A stretch of 64,000 nt of DNA from Dickeya zeae NCPPB 2538 (GTDB taxonomy: Bacteria > Pseudomonadota > Gammaproteobacteria > Enterobacterales > Enterobacteriaceae). How positions within the stretch are numbered: position 1 is the stretch's first letter; each line of letters starts with the position of its first letter. Positions 52,842 to 61,419 of the stretch are shown here, one piece after another. A program made the translations under genes and the position numbers. The stretch spans positions 1,660,909-1,724,908 of the forward strand of contig NZ_CM001977.1 of NCBI RefSeq assembly GCF_000406165.1, read 5' to 3'. The notes beneath the pieces were generated by a model. It made no database searches. It saw nothing but the letters and a program-made list of their open reading frames with translations, and was not told where the DNA came from.

Positions 52842-53993
52842 TCATCGAGCCACGCGCATACCGCCTTCAATCCCTTCGACACTGAATAACACCTGCCAGA
52901 GTTGGATGTTGCGTGCGCGAAACGCACCAGCACAGGCGTTAAGGTAATAACTGAACATCCGCCGGAAGCGCTCGGGGTAGCGAGCTGACAGGGTAGGCCA
53001 GTGCTGCTGGAAGCGCTCGTGCCAGGCCATAAGAGTACGGTCATAGTCCGCGCCGAAATTGTGCCAGTCTTCCATCACCAGATAAGGCTCGCTGCGCTGG
53101 GCGATGTGCTGCACAGAAGGTAAACACCCATTAGGGAAGATGTATTTGTCTATCCAGGCATCGACCTTCAGGCTGGTCTCGTTGGCGCCGATGGTATGTA
53201 ACAGGAACAGACCGGTGGATTTGAGGTTTTTTCTGACCACCTGGAAATAGGTGTCGTAATTTTTCGGACCGACATGTTCGAACATGCCGACGGAAACGAT
53301 ACGGTCAAACTGCCGATTCAGATCGCGGTAGTCCTGTAGCAGGATGGTGACATCCAGATCCTGACAACGCTGCTGTGCCAATGCCTGTTGCTCGCGGGAG
53401 ATGGTCACACCGGTGACGCTGACACCGTAATGGCGGGCGGCAAATTCGGCCAGACCGCCCCAGCCGCAGCCGATATCCAGCAGTGTCATCCCCCGGCGTA
53501 ATTGCAATTTTTCGCAAATCAGACGCAGCTTATCTTGTTGTGCCTGCTCCAGGGTTTCGGCTTGTTTCCAGTAACCACAGGAGTACTGCATGTACGGGTC
53601 TAGCATCAGGCTGAAAAGATCATTACCGAGGTCGTAATGCTCCTTACCCACAATCCATGCCCGCCGGCGCGATTGCAGATTGGTCAGGCGCGCCATCAGT
53701 ATCCGTAGCGTATCCTGCCAGCGCTCGGGCAGTTGTTTCTCCAGCCCGGCGCGTATCGCGCGGTGGAAAAACATGTCCAGCCGTTCACATTCCCACCAGC
53801 CATCCATGTAACTTTCGCCCAAACCCAGCGAACCCTCACGCAGTATGCGCTTGTACAGCTCAGGGTTTTTGACCTGAATATCAAACGGTCGCGAACCGTT
53901 AATGGCGATATCTGCGGCCGACAGCATTTCATTAACCAGTTGGAACCAGGGTTGACTGGGGGTACCCAGATCCTCCACATAAGATGAACTCAT
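52842..53993 (-). CDS. cfa: Cyclopropane-fatty-acyl-phospholipid synthase
   Basis: SAM-dependent enzyme that adds a methylene bridge to unsaturated phospholipid acyl chains at entry to stationary phase or in acid. It has 383 residues (E. coli 382). The SAM site is LLDIGCGWGGLAEFAARHYG; the family segments KEHYDLGNDLF, VSVGMFEHVGPKNYDTYF and FPNGCLPSV are intact. Start MSSSYVEDLG matches E. coli. Between it and purR the E. coli genes ydhB and ydhC are missing. Confidence 0.97.
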   Translation of the reverse strand: MSSSYVEDLGTPSQPWFQLVNEMLSAADIAINGSRPFDIQVKNPELYKRILREGSLGLGESYMDGWWECERLDMFFHRAIRAGLEKQLPERWQDTLRILMARLTNLQSRRRAWIVGKEHYDLGNDLFSLMLDPYMQYSCGYWKQAETLEQAQQDKLRLICEKLQLRRGMTLLDIGCGWGGLAEFAARHYGVSVTGVTISREQQALAQQRCQDLDVTILLQDYRDLNRQFDRIVSVGMFEHVGPKNYDTYFQVVRKNLKSTGLFLLHTIGANETSLKVDAWIDKYIFPNGCLPSVQHIAQRSEPYLVMEDWHNFGADYDRTLMAWHERFQQHWPTLSARYPERFRRMFSYYLNACAGAFRARNIQLWQVLFSVEGIEGGMRVAR

Positions 53994-54416
53994 AACTTCT
54001 CCCTACTTTGCCAGATACATGCGTTACACGGGATAAACCAGACAACTGTCGCGATGGAGGGCATTCGATGTACCCATTCCACACGCCATCGTCTATCCCT
54101 GAGAGCCTCAGAGGAAAATAAGAGACAAGCCGACACGAAAGGCATCTACCCCGGCCGTGACAAACGGTGCAACAGTCATTAGTGGGGCAGAAAAAGTAAG
54201 GCGATGCGTACTGCTAAAAGCATCGTCTGATCATGATTATTGTCGTCAACGACAGTGACAAGTGTATGACTGCTTTAACCCGTCGACAAGATTCATCGGG
54301 CTAAAGCAGCACATTGCGTTTTATATCAGGATGCCGGGGAGACAGGCTTTAGCGCTCTACAGCGCGGTATAACGGCGGTTGACTCGCCAGCGTGCGATAA
54401 CGAAATCGTCTGGCTA
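53994..54416. other. cfa-purR intergenic region
   Basis: 423 bases without a gene. It should contain the cfa promoters (E. coli has a long sRNA-targeted cfa leader) and the 3' end of purR. I saw no strong terminator or named regulator site. Confidence 0.4.
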
Positions 54417-55442
54417 TTAACGGCGGTAATCGAGATACGGGCCGTCAGCAACGGAACGACGCTCGATCAGCGTCGGGTGGACTTCGATGGTTTGCGCTTC
54501 CTCGCGTTTGCTGGTGATGCGATCAAGCAGCATGGAAAACGCCGCCTGTCCCAGCCGTTCCTTAGGCTGATGAATGGTCGTGAGCGCCGGCGTAAAATAG
54601 CGAGAGTGGCGTACGTTATCGTAGCCGATCACCGAAATATCCTGCGGTACACGCAGGCCCAGTTCATCCGCCGCACAAATCGCCCCCATCGCCATAATAT
54701 CGCCGCCGCAGAATACTGCTGTTGGTCGTTGTTTTTGCGCCAGAATCTGATGCATGGCTTTGTAGCCGGATTCGGGTTCAAAATCACCCTGAACTACCCA
54801 TTCGTCACGCAGGGGGATATCCGCTTCTTTCAACGCTTTCAGAAAACCTAAATAACGCCCGCTGCCGGTATTGCGACCCTGAGAACCGGGGATAGCACCG
54901 ATATCACGATGCCCGCGCTCAATCAGATAGCGACCAGCCATATACCCACCGGCAAACGCATTATCAATAATGGTATCGGTGAAATCGCTGTGAGCTTCGC
55001 CCCAATCCATGACGACCATCGGAATATGGCGATAATCCGCCAGCATTGAAAGCAGTTCAGGCGGGTACTCGGCACACATCACCAGCAGGCCATCTACGCG
55101 TTTTTGCGCCAGCATGGACAGGTAAGCTCGCTGTTTATCCTGATTATTGTGAGAGTTACACAGAATCAGCGTATAGCCTCTGGCGTAGCAACTGTTTTCC
55201 ACCGCTTCGATAATTTCGGCGAAATAGGGGGCCTCACTGGAGGTGGCCAGCAACCCGATGGATTTGGTGTGGTTGACTTTCAGGCTTCGGGCTACCGCGC
55301 TGGGTGAATAATGCAATTCATCAATCGCTGCGCGTACCGCAGCCTTGGTCTCTTCGGCGACGAAACGTGTTTTATTAATCACGTGTGATACGGTTGTGGT
55401 TGAAACGCCTGCGCGTTTTGCCACATCTTTAATCGTTGCCAT
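54417..55442 (-). CDS. purR: Purine repressor
   Basis: LacI-family repressor that uses hypoxanthine or guanine as corepressor and controls purine and some pyrimidine genes. It has 341 residues, the same as E. coli. The N-terminal HTH (MATIKDVAKRAGVSTTTVSH) is followed by the hinge helix (SPSAVARSLKVN) and a periplasmic-binding-like effector domain. A candidate operator lies 60 bases upstream (autoregulation), and one precedes pyrD in this window. Confidence 0.97.
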   Translation of the reverse strand: MATIKDVAKRAGVSTTTVSHVINKTRFVAEETKAAVRAAIDELHYSPSAVARSLKVNHTKSIGLLATSSEAPYFAEIIEAVENSCYARGYTLILCNSHNNQDKQRAYLSMLAQKRVDGLLVMCAEYPPELLSMLADYRHIPMVVMDWGEAHSDFTDTIIDNAFAGGYMAGRYLIERGHRDIGAIPGSQGRNTGSGRYLGFLKALKEADIPLRDEWVVQGDFEPESGYKAMHQILAQKQRPTAVFCGGDIMAMGAICAADELGLRVPQDISVIGYDNVRHSRYFTPALTTIHQPKERLGQAAFSMLLDRITSKREEAQTIEVHPTLIERRSVADGPYLDYRR

Positions 55443-55502
55443 CTAAAGTGACTCCTGAACTCATCTGTTACAGTCGTGGGTCTGTTACAGCAGTAAATAT
55501 GT

Positions 55503-55518
55503 TGTTAATCGTTTGCCT
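55503..55518 (-). promoter_or_regulatory. Candidate PurR autoregulatory operator
   Basis: Minus strand AGGCAAACGATTAACA fits 10 of 12 fixed positions of ANGCAANCGNTTNCNT, 60 bases upstream of purR. purR is autoregulated in E. coli. The rest of 55519-55825 has no recognised feature. Confidence 0.6.
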
Positions 55519-55825
55519 GCGTGAATTTTGCTCCTGCTGGACAACAAGGCAACATTTCAGTAGGAGACATGCCGAGGTGTGTAGCTTGAAGGGAGGGCTG
55601 ACGCTTCGACCAACGCAGTGTACACGGTAAACTGCGGATTTTGGCCGATTTAGAGCAAAAGGGGAAGAGGCAATTCGTGTTATCTCTGTGACGCAGAAGC
55701 CGGTTTTTTGACTTCGGGCGGGTAATAATAGACTTATACTTTGTGTGTTCCCCTCGGCCGGGATACAGTATTGATTCGGATATAACGGGATGATGGCGAT
55801 CATCAGTCACATACAGGAGAATACG

Positions 55826-55915
55826 ATGGATACAAATCTGAAAATGTCACTGTGTAGTACGTTGGTCGCACTAGTGGTGATCATTGTCTTTAGTTTCACT
55901 GCGGTATTGAACTGA
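55826..55915 (+). CDS. ynhF: Small membrane protein YnhF
   Basis: 29-residue single-helix inner-membrane protein, the exact length of E. coli YnhF: it starts MDTNLKMSLCST and its hydrophobic helix continues LVALVVIIVFSFTAVLN. GGAG lies six to seven bases before the ATG at 55826. It sits just beyond purR, as in E. coli. Function unknown; small proteins of this kind usually bind a larger membrane partner. Terminator immediately after. Confidence 0.87.
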   Translation: MDTNLKMSLCSTLVALVVIIVFSFTAVLN

Positions 55916-55945
55916 TAGCAGATCGCCAGTGGTGTAAAAAGAAAA

Positions 55946-55972
55946 CAGAAAAGGGGCTGATGCCCCTTTTCT
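55946..55972. terminator. Terminator after ynhF, probably shared with mepH
   Basis: AAAAGGGGC / GCCCCTTTT (55949-55957 with 55962-55970), loop TGAT, with A-run and T-rich flanks. It lies between convergent genes. Confidence 0.88.
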
Positions 55973-56018
55973 CGTTATTCATTAAGCCATTTATCCGGTT
56001 GTTACTGACGAATATTTG

Positions 56019-57023
56019 TTAGCGAATGGTCTTCGGTGTCACCACGCGGCGAGCGCCGACATAATGGTCCTGCCAGTAATCTTCACTCAATTTACTGATT
56101 TTGATGTCAGAACCCGAGCGCGGTGACTGGATGAAACGACCATTGCCCAGGTAGACGCCAACATGGTCGGCAGCGCCGCGGTTGGTGATACGAAAGAACA
56201 CCAGGTCACCGCTTTCCAGTTCGCTTTTCTTGATGGGCGCCGCGTCACGCAGGTGGAACATCTCATTGGCGGTGCGCGGAATCGAGATTTTTACCACATC
56301 TTTATAGGCGTAATACACCAGCCCGCTGCAATCAAAACCTGAATAAGGCGTTGAACCGCCCCAATGGTACGGTTTACCGATTTGGCTCATCAGCTTGTTC
56401 ATGGCAGTCAATTTGGCGTGCTGATAGCGTTTTTGGTGAGCAGCACTGATAGTCAGCGCCGCTTTATCGTGTTTGCCTTTCTTGCTTTTACCATGTGAAG
56501 CCGTAGCGGCTACCTCATCTTCTTCATCGACCGCCGCTTTACCTTTTTTATGCGCGTTTTTAGCGACCACGAGTTCATGCGCTTTGTGGCTGGTTTTAGA
56601 CTGCGCCGGTGTTTCTTTCTTTGCTGCGTCTTTTTTCGTGGTTTTCGCTAATGCAGCTTTAGTGGTATGCGTGCTTTTCTCTGGCTGCGATTTTGTATGG
56701 GAGGAATGAGCTGCCGTCGTCACCGACTTTTTGTCTGCGAGCTTTTTGTCATTGTGCGACTTCGCGTTTTTATCGTGACTGGCTACGGTTTTGGCTGGCG
56801 TAGACTTTGCGTTTTTTTCCGGTTTTTTGCCGTGCGTCGGCTCCGCGCCTTTTTTGTTAGCATTTTTGGCAACTTTATTCTTTTTGGATTCATCAAGCGC
56901 TTTATTCGCCGTTTCTACACCAGATTTGCGTGGTGGCACTGCCCCGCCATGCGGATTAGCCAGCGCCAGACCAGAAAATAGATTACTGAAAAATAATAAA
57001 AAGAGCGTAATAAATAACCGCAT
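56019..57023 (-). CDS. mepH: Peptidoglycan DD-endopeptidase, NlpC/P60 family
   Basis: Periplasmic murein hydrolase that cuts D-Ala-mDAP cross-links so new strands can be inserted. It has 334 residues, about 60 longer than E. coli MepH. Signal peptide (MRLFITLFLLFFSNLFSGLA) is followed by a ~165-residue Lys/Ala/His/Thr-rich linker (about 25-190), then the catalytic domain with Cys in PYSGFDCSGLVYYAY and His in GAADHVGVYLGNG. The long basic linker is the unusual part. In E. coli sodB follows this gene; it is absent here. Confidence 0.92.
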   Translation of the reverse strand: MRLFITLFLLFFSNLFSGLALANPHGGAVPPRKSGVETANKALDESKKNKVAKNANKKGAEPTHGKKPEKNAKSTPAKTVASHDKNAKSHNDKKLADKKSVTTAAHSSHTKSQPEKSTHTTKAALAKTTKKDAAKKETPAQSKTSHKAHELVVAKNAHKKGKAAVDEEDEVAATASHGKSKKGKHDKAALTISAAHQKRYQHAKLTAMNKLMSQIGKPYHWGGSTPYSGFDCSGLVYYAYKDVVKISIPRTANEMFHLRDAAPIKKSELESGDLVFFRITNRGAADHVGVYLGNGRFIQSPRSGSDIKISKLSEDYWQDHYVGARRVVTPKTIR

Positions 57024-57353
57024 GATAGTTCTGACCGAATGTTGTCCTCAATCGTTCAATCTTTACAGTATTCCCGAAAATGACCTGATAAAAAAGCGGG
57101 AGATAGAATAATCCTACTACAAAATAGTGAGAAAACGTTAACAACGGTGTTTGCTGCTTAATTATCAGGCGATTTGGCGTCGCTTTGTACCGTTAGCACG
57201 TCACCCGGATAAAACCCTATAAAAGATAGCGTTTTTTTGTGGCCGTCGCTATCGTTAGAATACAAAACAAAAGAAGCGGTATGCCACGGTTTGCCGCGAG
57301 TCATATGAGCGGCTCTTAAGGGCTGCTCATCACGCGCTTGAGGAAGCAATAGA
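57024..57353. other. mepH-grxD divergent intergenic region
   Basis: 330 bases holding two divergent promoters. A leftward 63-codon reading frame (57158-57349) shows no homology and is not called. No specific regulator site was recognised. Confidence 0.4.
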
Positions 57354-57704
57354 ATGACGACAACGACACTTGAAAAAATTCAGCGCCAGATTGCTGAAAA
57401 CCCGATTCTGCTGTACATGAAAGGCTCTCCCAAACTGCCGAGCTGCGGTTTTTCTGCTCAGGCGGTACAGGCGTTGTCAGCGTGTGGCGAACGTTTTGCC
57501 TATGTGGATATTTTGCAGAACCCGGATATCCGAGCCGAATTGCCGAAATATGCTAATTGGCCGACATTCCCGCAGCTGTGGGTGGATGGTGAATTGGTTG
57601 GCGGTTGCGACATCGTCATTGAGATGTATCAGCGTGGCGAACTGCAACAGTTGATTAAAGAGACAGCTGACAAATACCGTTCCCAGCAGGAAGACCAGCA
57701 GTAA
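57354..57704 (+). CDS. grxD: Monothiol glutaredoxin
   Basis: Grx4-type CGFS glutaredoxin that binds and transfers a [2Fe-2S] cluster with glutathione, and pairs with BolA. It has 116 residues (E. coli 115). Active site in KLPSCGFSAQAVQAL; the GSH-binding WPTFPQLWVDGELVGGCDI region is intact. Start ATG at 57354. It lies between mepH and rnt; the large helicase gene lhr, found between grxD and rnt in E. coli, is absent. Confidence 0.97.
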   Translation: MTTTTLEKIQRQIAENPILLYMKGSPKLPSCGFSAQAVQALSACGERFAYVDILQNPDIRAELPKYANWPTFPQLWVDGELVGGCDIVIEMYQRGELQQLIKETADKYRSQQEDQQ

Positions 57705-57715
57705 TCTTCCTTATT

Positions 57716-57740
57716 GTCAGGCAGCGCAACGCTGCCTGAC
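57716..57740. terminator. Stem-loop between convergent grxD and rnt
   Basis: Perfect 11-base arms GTCAGGCAGCG / CGCTGCCTGAC (57716-57726 with 57730-57740), loop CAA. A T-run is missing on either strand, but the position suggests a 3' end. Confidence 0.6.
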
Positions 57741-57801
57741 AGCCTGTTTATCGTTGTTTTACGCCAGTATCGGCCGACGTGTGAGCGGTATTGGTTCGGT
57801 G

Positions 57802-58482
57802 TTATTCTTCGTCGACAGCCAGTGGCGCGTCTTCGGTATCGCCGACAGCACCAGCCAACGGCCAGCCCCCCATCCGTTTCCATCGATTGACCAGCTCACA
57901 AAACAGCTGTGCTGTGCGCTCGGTATCGTACAGCGCCGAGTGTGCCTGGCTGGCATCGAAAGGGATTTCTGCGGCAATACAGGCTTTAGCCAACACGGTT
58001 TGCCCCAGCACCAGCCCGCTGAGCGCGGCGGTGTCAAAGGTGGCAAACGGGTGGAATGGGTTGCGTTTCAAGCCGCAACGTTCAGCCGCCGCCATCAGAA
58101 AGCTGTGATCGAAGGTTGCGTTATGCGCCACGATGATCGCACGATTACAATTCTGGTCTTTGATACCTTTGCGAACGGCTTTAAAAATGTCATGCAGAGC
58201 GTCATATTCACTCACCGCGCCGCGCAGAGGATTGGTCGGGTCGATACCGTTAAACGCCAGTGCTTCGGGACGCAGAATTGCGCCTTCGAACGGTTCGATA
58301 TGAAAATGCAAGGTGTCGTCCGGCTGTAACCAACCGCTTTCATCCATTTTCAGCGTTATGGCTGCAATTTCCAGCAGCGCATCGGTTTTCGCGTTGAACC
58401 CGGCGGTCTCAACGTCAATCACCACAGGGTAAAACCCACGAAAACGCGCGTTCAGAGCGTTCAGGTTATTTTTCTCAGCCAT
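57802..58482 (-). CDS. rnt: Ribonuclease T
   Basis: DEDDh 3'-5' exoribonuclease that matures tRNA 3' ends and the 3' ends of 5S and 23S rRNA. It has 226 residues. Exo I motif VVIDVETAGFN, Exo II AHNATFDHSFL and Exo III HSALYDTERTAQLF are intact. Start ATG at 58482. The acidic tail DTEDAPLAVDEE is an extension typical of soft-rot genera. Upstream gloA is on the same strand. Confidence 0.96.
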   Translation of the reverse strand: MAEKNNLNALNARFRGFYPVVIDVETAGFNAKTDALLEIAAITLKMDESGWLQPDDTLHFHIEPFEGAILRPEALAFNGIDPTNPLRGAVSEYDALHDIFKAVRKGIKDQNCNRAIIVAHNATFDHSFLMAAAERCGLKRNPFHPFATFDTAALSGLVLGQTVLAKACIAAEIPFDASQAHSALYDTERTAQLFCELVNRWKRMGGWPLAGAVGDTEDAPLAVDEE

Positions 58483-58571
58483 TCGTTTCTTATTTCTTCA
58501 GCAACATGCAGTGCGCATTATGGCAAATTGTGTCGGGGGATGCAGCAGCGAGACAGCGTGCCGTCCCCCGG

Positions 58572-58597
58572 AAAAGGCAGGTGCCGTCGGCACCTGA
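58572..58597 (-). terminator. Terminator of gloA
   Basis: CAGGTGCC / GGCACCTG (58578-58585 with 58589-58596), followed on the minus strand by CCTTTTCC. Confidence 0.7.
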
Positions 58598-58613
58598 ACA
58601 GACAAGGATAGAA

Positions 58614-59021
58614 TCAGTTACCCAGGCCCTGACCGGCTTGTGAGCGTTCAATCAGTTCTATCTTGTAGCCATCCGGGTCTTCAACGAAGGCGATCACGGT
58701 GGTGCCGCCTTTGACCGGACCTGCTTCACGGGTCACTTTGCCGCCGGCCTGACGAATACGCTCACACGCGCCGGCAACATCATCCACACCCAGTGCGATA
58801 TGACCAAATGCGGTACCCATGTCATAACTGTCTACACCCCAGTTGTAGGTCAGCTCGATCACTGCGCCTTCGCTTTCCTCGGTGTAGCCGACAAATGCCA
58901 GAGAATACTTATATTCTGGATTGTCGCTGGTGCGCAGCAGGCGCATGCCCAGTACCTTGGTATAAAAATCGATAGCGCGTTGCAGGTCGCCAACGCGTAG
59001 CATGGTGTGAAGTAAACGCAT
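58614..59021 (-). CDS. gloA: Glyoxalase I
   Basis: Lactoylglutathione lyase, a Ni2+-dependent enzyme of methylglyoxal detoxification; converts the hemithioacetal of methylglyoxal and glutathione to S-lactoylglutathione. It has 135 residues as in E. coli. Metal ligands lie in RLLHTMLRVGDL (His5), AVIELTYNWG (Glu), AFGHIALGVDD (His) and YKIELIERS (Glu). Start ATG at 59021. nemR-nemA, which lie next to gloA in E. coli, are absent. Confidence 0.97.
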   Translation of the reverse strand: MRLLHTMLRVGDLQRAIDFYTKVLGMRLLRTSDNPEYKYSLAFVGYTEESEGAVIELTYNWGVDSYDMGTAFGHIALGVDDVAGACERIRQAGGKVTREAGPVKGGTTVIAFVEDPDGYKIELIERSQAGQGLGN

Positions 59022-59303
59022 AATGACCCCTATTTTGATCCGTGGGTTAGCCGTCAGGGCGATATCGGTAGTATTCCGTTATCGTCTGAAACAATAGGGC
59101 CAGAGTATAGCGTCGTTGCCGGGGTGAGTCCAAATCTGTGGCGGAGAGATGCGGTGTGCCGTTGAGCCCTGTTTTGATGCGCGTTTGCTGCAAAACAACC
59201 AGGATAAACGGAAATATGGCGGTTAATTGCGCATTAACGCCACGTAAGGCTTGCCAGTGGCGGCAATCAAGGTTTCAATAAAGATGTCGGATGAGGAGGT
59301 ACT

Positions 59304-59543
59304 GTGGCCGAGCAGCTCGAGCTTTTTCCTGTTCCCAACCCATGCCGCGGTATCTGCCAGGCGGATGACCGGGGCTTCTGCCGTGGTTGTTTTCGAAGCC
59401 GTAACGAGCGCTTTAATTGGGGGGCGATGAGCGATGCGCAAAAACAGGATGTGCTACGATTATGCCGCCAAAGGATGAAGCGTTCGCAGCGAAATGAGAA
59501 AAATTCAACATCCTCAGAACCGGAACAGCCGACCCTGTTTTAA
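59304..59543 (+). CDS. ydhL: DUF1289 cysteine-motif protein YdhL
   Basis: 79-residue cytoplasmic protein, the E. coli YdhL length, with a conserved Cys cluster NPCRGICQ-x7-FCRGCFRSR that suggests a metal or Fe-S site, and the tail EPEQPTLF. The initiation codon is GTG at 59304, supported by GAGGAGG upstream. Function unknown. It lies between gloA and slyA. Confidence 0.9.
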   Translation: MAEQLELFPVPNPCRGICQADDRGFCRGCFRSRNERFNWGAMSDAQKQDVLRLCRQRMKRSQRNEKNSTSSEPEQPTLF

Positions 59544-59715
59544 TCGACATGGTGATATTTAATGGCATAAATTAAGTTCAAGATCATTTTTAATTAATTA
59601 TTATTTGCTAGAATAGATAGATAACAATAAGACCTTTTTATAAAACTTTCGTTTTAAATCAGAGTTGATTGCAATCCAGGGAAGTTGCTTAGTATGCTAA
59701 CTATAAGGAGAGGTG

Positions 59716-60153
59716 ATGGAATTGCCGTTAGGTTCTGATTTAGCCCGGTTGGTTCGTGTATGGCGTGCTTTGATTGATCATCGATTGAAGCCTCTAGAGC
59801 TCACTCAAACGCACTGGGTCACACTGCATAATATTCACCAACTGCCCCCGGGGCAGTCCCAAATTCAACTTGCCAAGGCGATTGGAATAGAGCAGCCTTC
59901 GTTGGTGCGAACGTTGGATCAATTGGAAGACAAAGGGTTAATTACCCGACATATTTGTGCCCATGATCGACGCGCCAAACGAATTCTGTTAACCGATATG
60001 GCCGATCCGATCATTCAGGCGGTAAATGACGTTATTGATCAAACACGCAGCGAAATATTAGATGGTATTACTCCTGCAGAAGTAGATGAGTTAGCCACTA
60101 TTATCTCCCGACTGGAAAAAAACATATTGGCATTACATGAGACTCAGTCTTAA
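59716..60153 (+). CDS. slyA: MarR-family transcriptional regulator SlyA
   Basis: Winged-helix dimer that relieves H-NS silencing and controls virulence, stress and pathogenicity genes in Dickeya and Salmonella. It has 145 residues from the ATG at 59716 (MELPLGSDLARLVRVWRALI), with GGAG six bases upstream; a GTG just before is in frame but too close. The recognition-helix region (AKAIGIEQPSLVRTLDQLEDKGLI) and the wing with DRRAKRI are intact. It is convergent with slyB; an ERIC-like repeat separates the two. Confidence 0.96.
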   Translation: MELPLGSDLARLVRVWRALIDHRLKPLELTQTHWVTLHNIHQLPPGQSQIQLAKAIGIEQPSLVRTLDQLEDKGLITRHICAHDRRAKRILLTDMADPIIQAVNDVIDQTRSEILDGITPAEVDELATIISRLEKNILALHETQS

Positions 60154-60203
60154 TTAATAGAAGAAGTAAATGTCCCGGCAGGTAATTCGAATTTCAGGCA
60201 ATA

Positions 60204-60509
60204 TATACTCACAATGATTCGAGTTGCGGGGCGGTACGCATGCGTGTTGTACCGTTATAAATTGCACAATTATATGTTGTGCAATTGTATGTGGTGTAAT
60301 GCGTTAACCCTTCAGGGCAAGGCTTATGATGAGCATTTGCAATGCGGTAATCGGCGTATTTCAAGCGGCTTGCATGAGTAAGTCACTGAGATAACGGACA
60401 ACGTTGTCGGGAGCGGCGTTGTGTTCGATAAGCCTCATACCTGAAGGGTAAAAGTCAGTGCTGGACTAATAACACCAACATTCCTGTAACTTAAAATATG
60501 ACGGGTATA
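60204..60509. repeat. Highly diverged, enlarged ERIC-family element
   Basis: 306 bases between convergent slyA and slyB. The right end CTGTAACTTAAAATATGACG-GGTATA is the reverse complement of the ERIC left end with a few changes; the left end (TATACTCACAATGATTCGAG) is a diverged partner. Inside are CTTCAGGGCAAGGCTTATGA and ACGCATGCGTGTTG, motifs shared with the second insertion of the 30.5-kb copy. It is inverted with respect to the other two copies. Confidence 0.7.
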
Positions 60510-60562
60510 GCGTACGAATAAGGGTGTATCTGAGCAGGCGAGTCGGATGAAGGTCATAAGAC

Positions 60563-60587
60563 AATCACCACCCAATGGGTGGTGATT
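60563..60587 (-). terminator. Stem-loop after slyB
   Basis: Nearly perfect palindrome AATCACCACCC / GGGTGGTGATT (60563-60573 with 60577-60587), 13 bases beyond the slyB stop. The trailing T content on the minus strand is low (TGTCTT). Confidence 0.7.
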
Positions 60588-60599
60588 GGTTATTATCGC

Positions 60600-61067
60600 T
60601 TAGCGAGGAGAAACCGTGATGGAACGACCATTACTGGCCATCGCTACACGTTGACCAGCGTGGAATTTGGTGTCGCCTTGTTTTTGTACCACCATGATGG
60701 TGCTGCCATCATCTTTACGGATTTCCAGCTCAACCCCCTGAACGCGGTTAACCGCGCCTTCAATGCTGTTACCCGCAACGCCACCTGCAACCGCGCCTGC
60801 CGCTGTTGCCAGATTACGACCCGTACCACGACCGATAGTATTCCCCACCAGTCCGCCCAGTACCGCGCCACCGATCGTACCGATGACATTGCTGTCTTCC
60901 CCGGCCTGAATCTGCACCGGACGGGTGGAGACAATGGTACCGTAGGTTACCGTCTGGACTTGTTTGGCTTCAGATGCACTATAAACGTCTCCTGACAGGG
61001 TACTGGTGTTAGCACAACCAGCCAGTGTGATACCTGCTAAAGTGATCACGAGAAAACGTTTCATCAT
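60600..61067 (-). CDS. slyB: Outer-membrane lipoprotein SlyB
   Basis: 155-residue lipoprotein, the E. coli length; SlyB stabilises outer-membrane proteins and LPS under PhoPQ-controlled stress. Signal with lipobox TLAGC (Cys18), then glycine-zipper segments (IGTIGGAVLGGLVGNTIGRG; ATAAGAVAGGVAGNSIEGA) that form a membrane-inserted hairpin, and a small beta domain (VELEIRKDDGSTIMVVQ). AGGAGT lies before the tandem ATGs (61067 and 61064). No clear PhoP box was seen upstream. Confidence 0.95.
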   Translation of the reverse strand: MMKRFLVITLAGITLAGCANTSTLSGDVYSASEAKQVQTVTYGTIVSTRPVQIQAGEDSNVIGTIGGAVLGGLVGNTIGRGTGRNLATAAGAVAGGVAGNSIEGAVNRVQGVELEIRKDDGSTIMVVQKQGDTKFHAGQRVAMASNGRSITVSPR

Positions 61068-61419
61068 AGAAAGACTCCTGTTATAGCTGTGTCTGTGTCG
61101 GAGGGCGCAGCCTGAGCCGACGAATTATCTCTTGTCGCATTATGGCGTGGTCGAACGCACCATTCTACTGTGTCGACTAGCGTCAAAGATAGAATAGCGC
61201 GACTAAATTGATAATAAACGCGTTATAAAGTTCCTTGAGAATCCCTCTTTTTCTGAAAAAAGGCACTGAATGATAATGGGCGATCTGTTCTGGCATCTGT
61301 CTGACAAAAAAGACAAAATTGGGCCAGAGAACCGCGCTCCACGAACCGTGTGCGCTGACGCCGATATCGATGCCGTTATGGCGTAACCGGCAGTCATTTA
61401 CATAACGAAAGGTAACCCG
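61068..61419. other. slyB-anmK divergent intergenic region
   Basis: 352 bases with the two promoters. The stretch just before slyB (61068-61140) should be its leader. I saw no PhoP direct repeat, RNA gene or coding sequence that can be supported. Confidence 0.4.
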
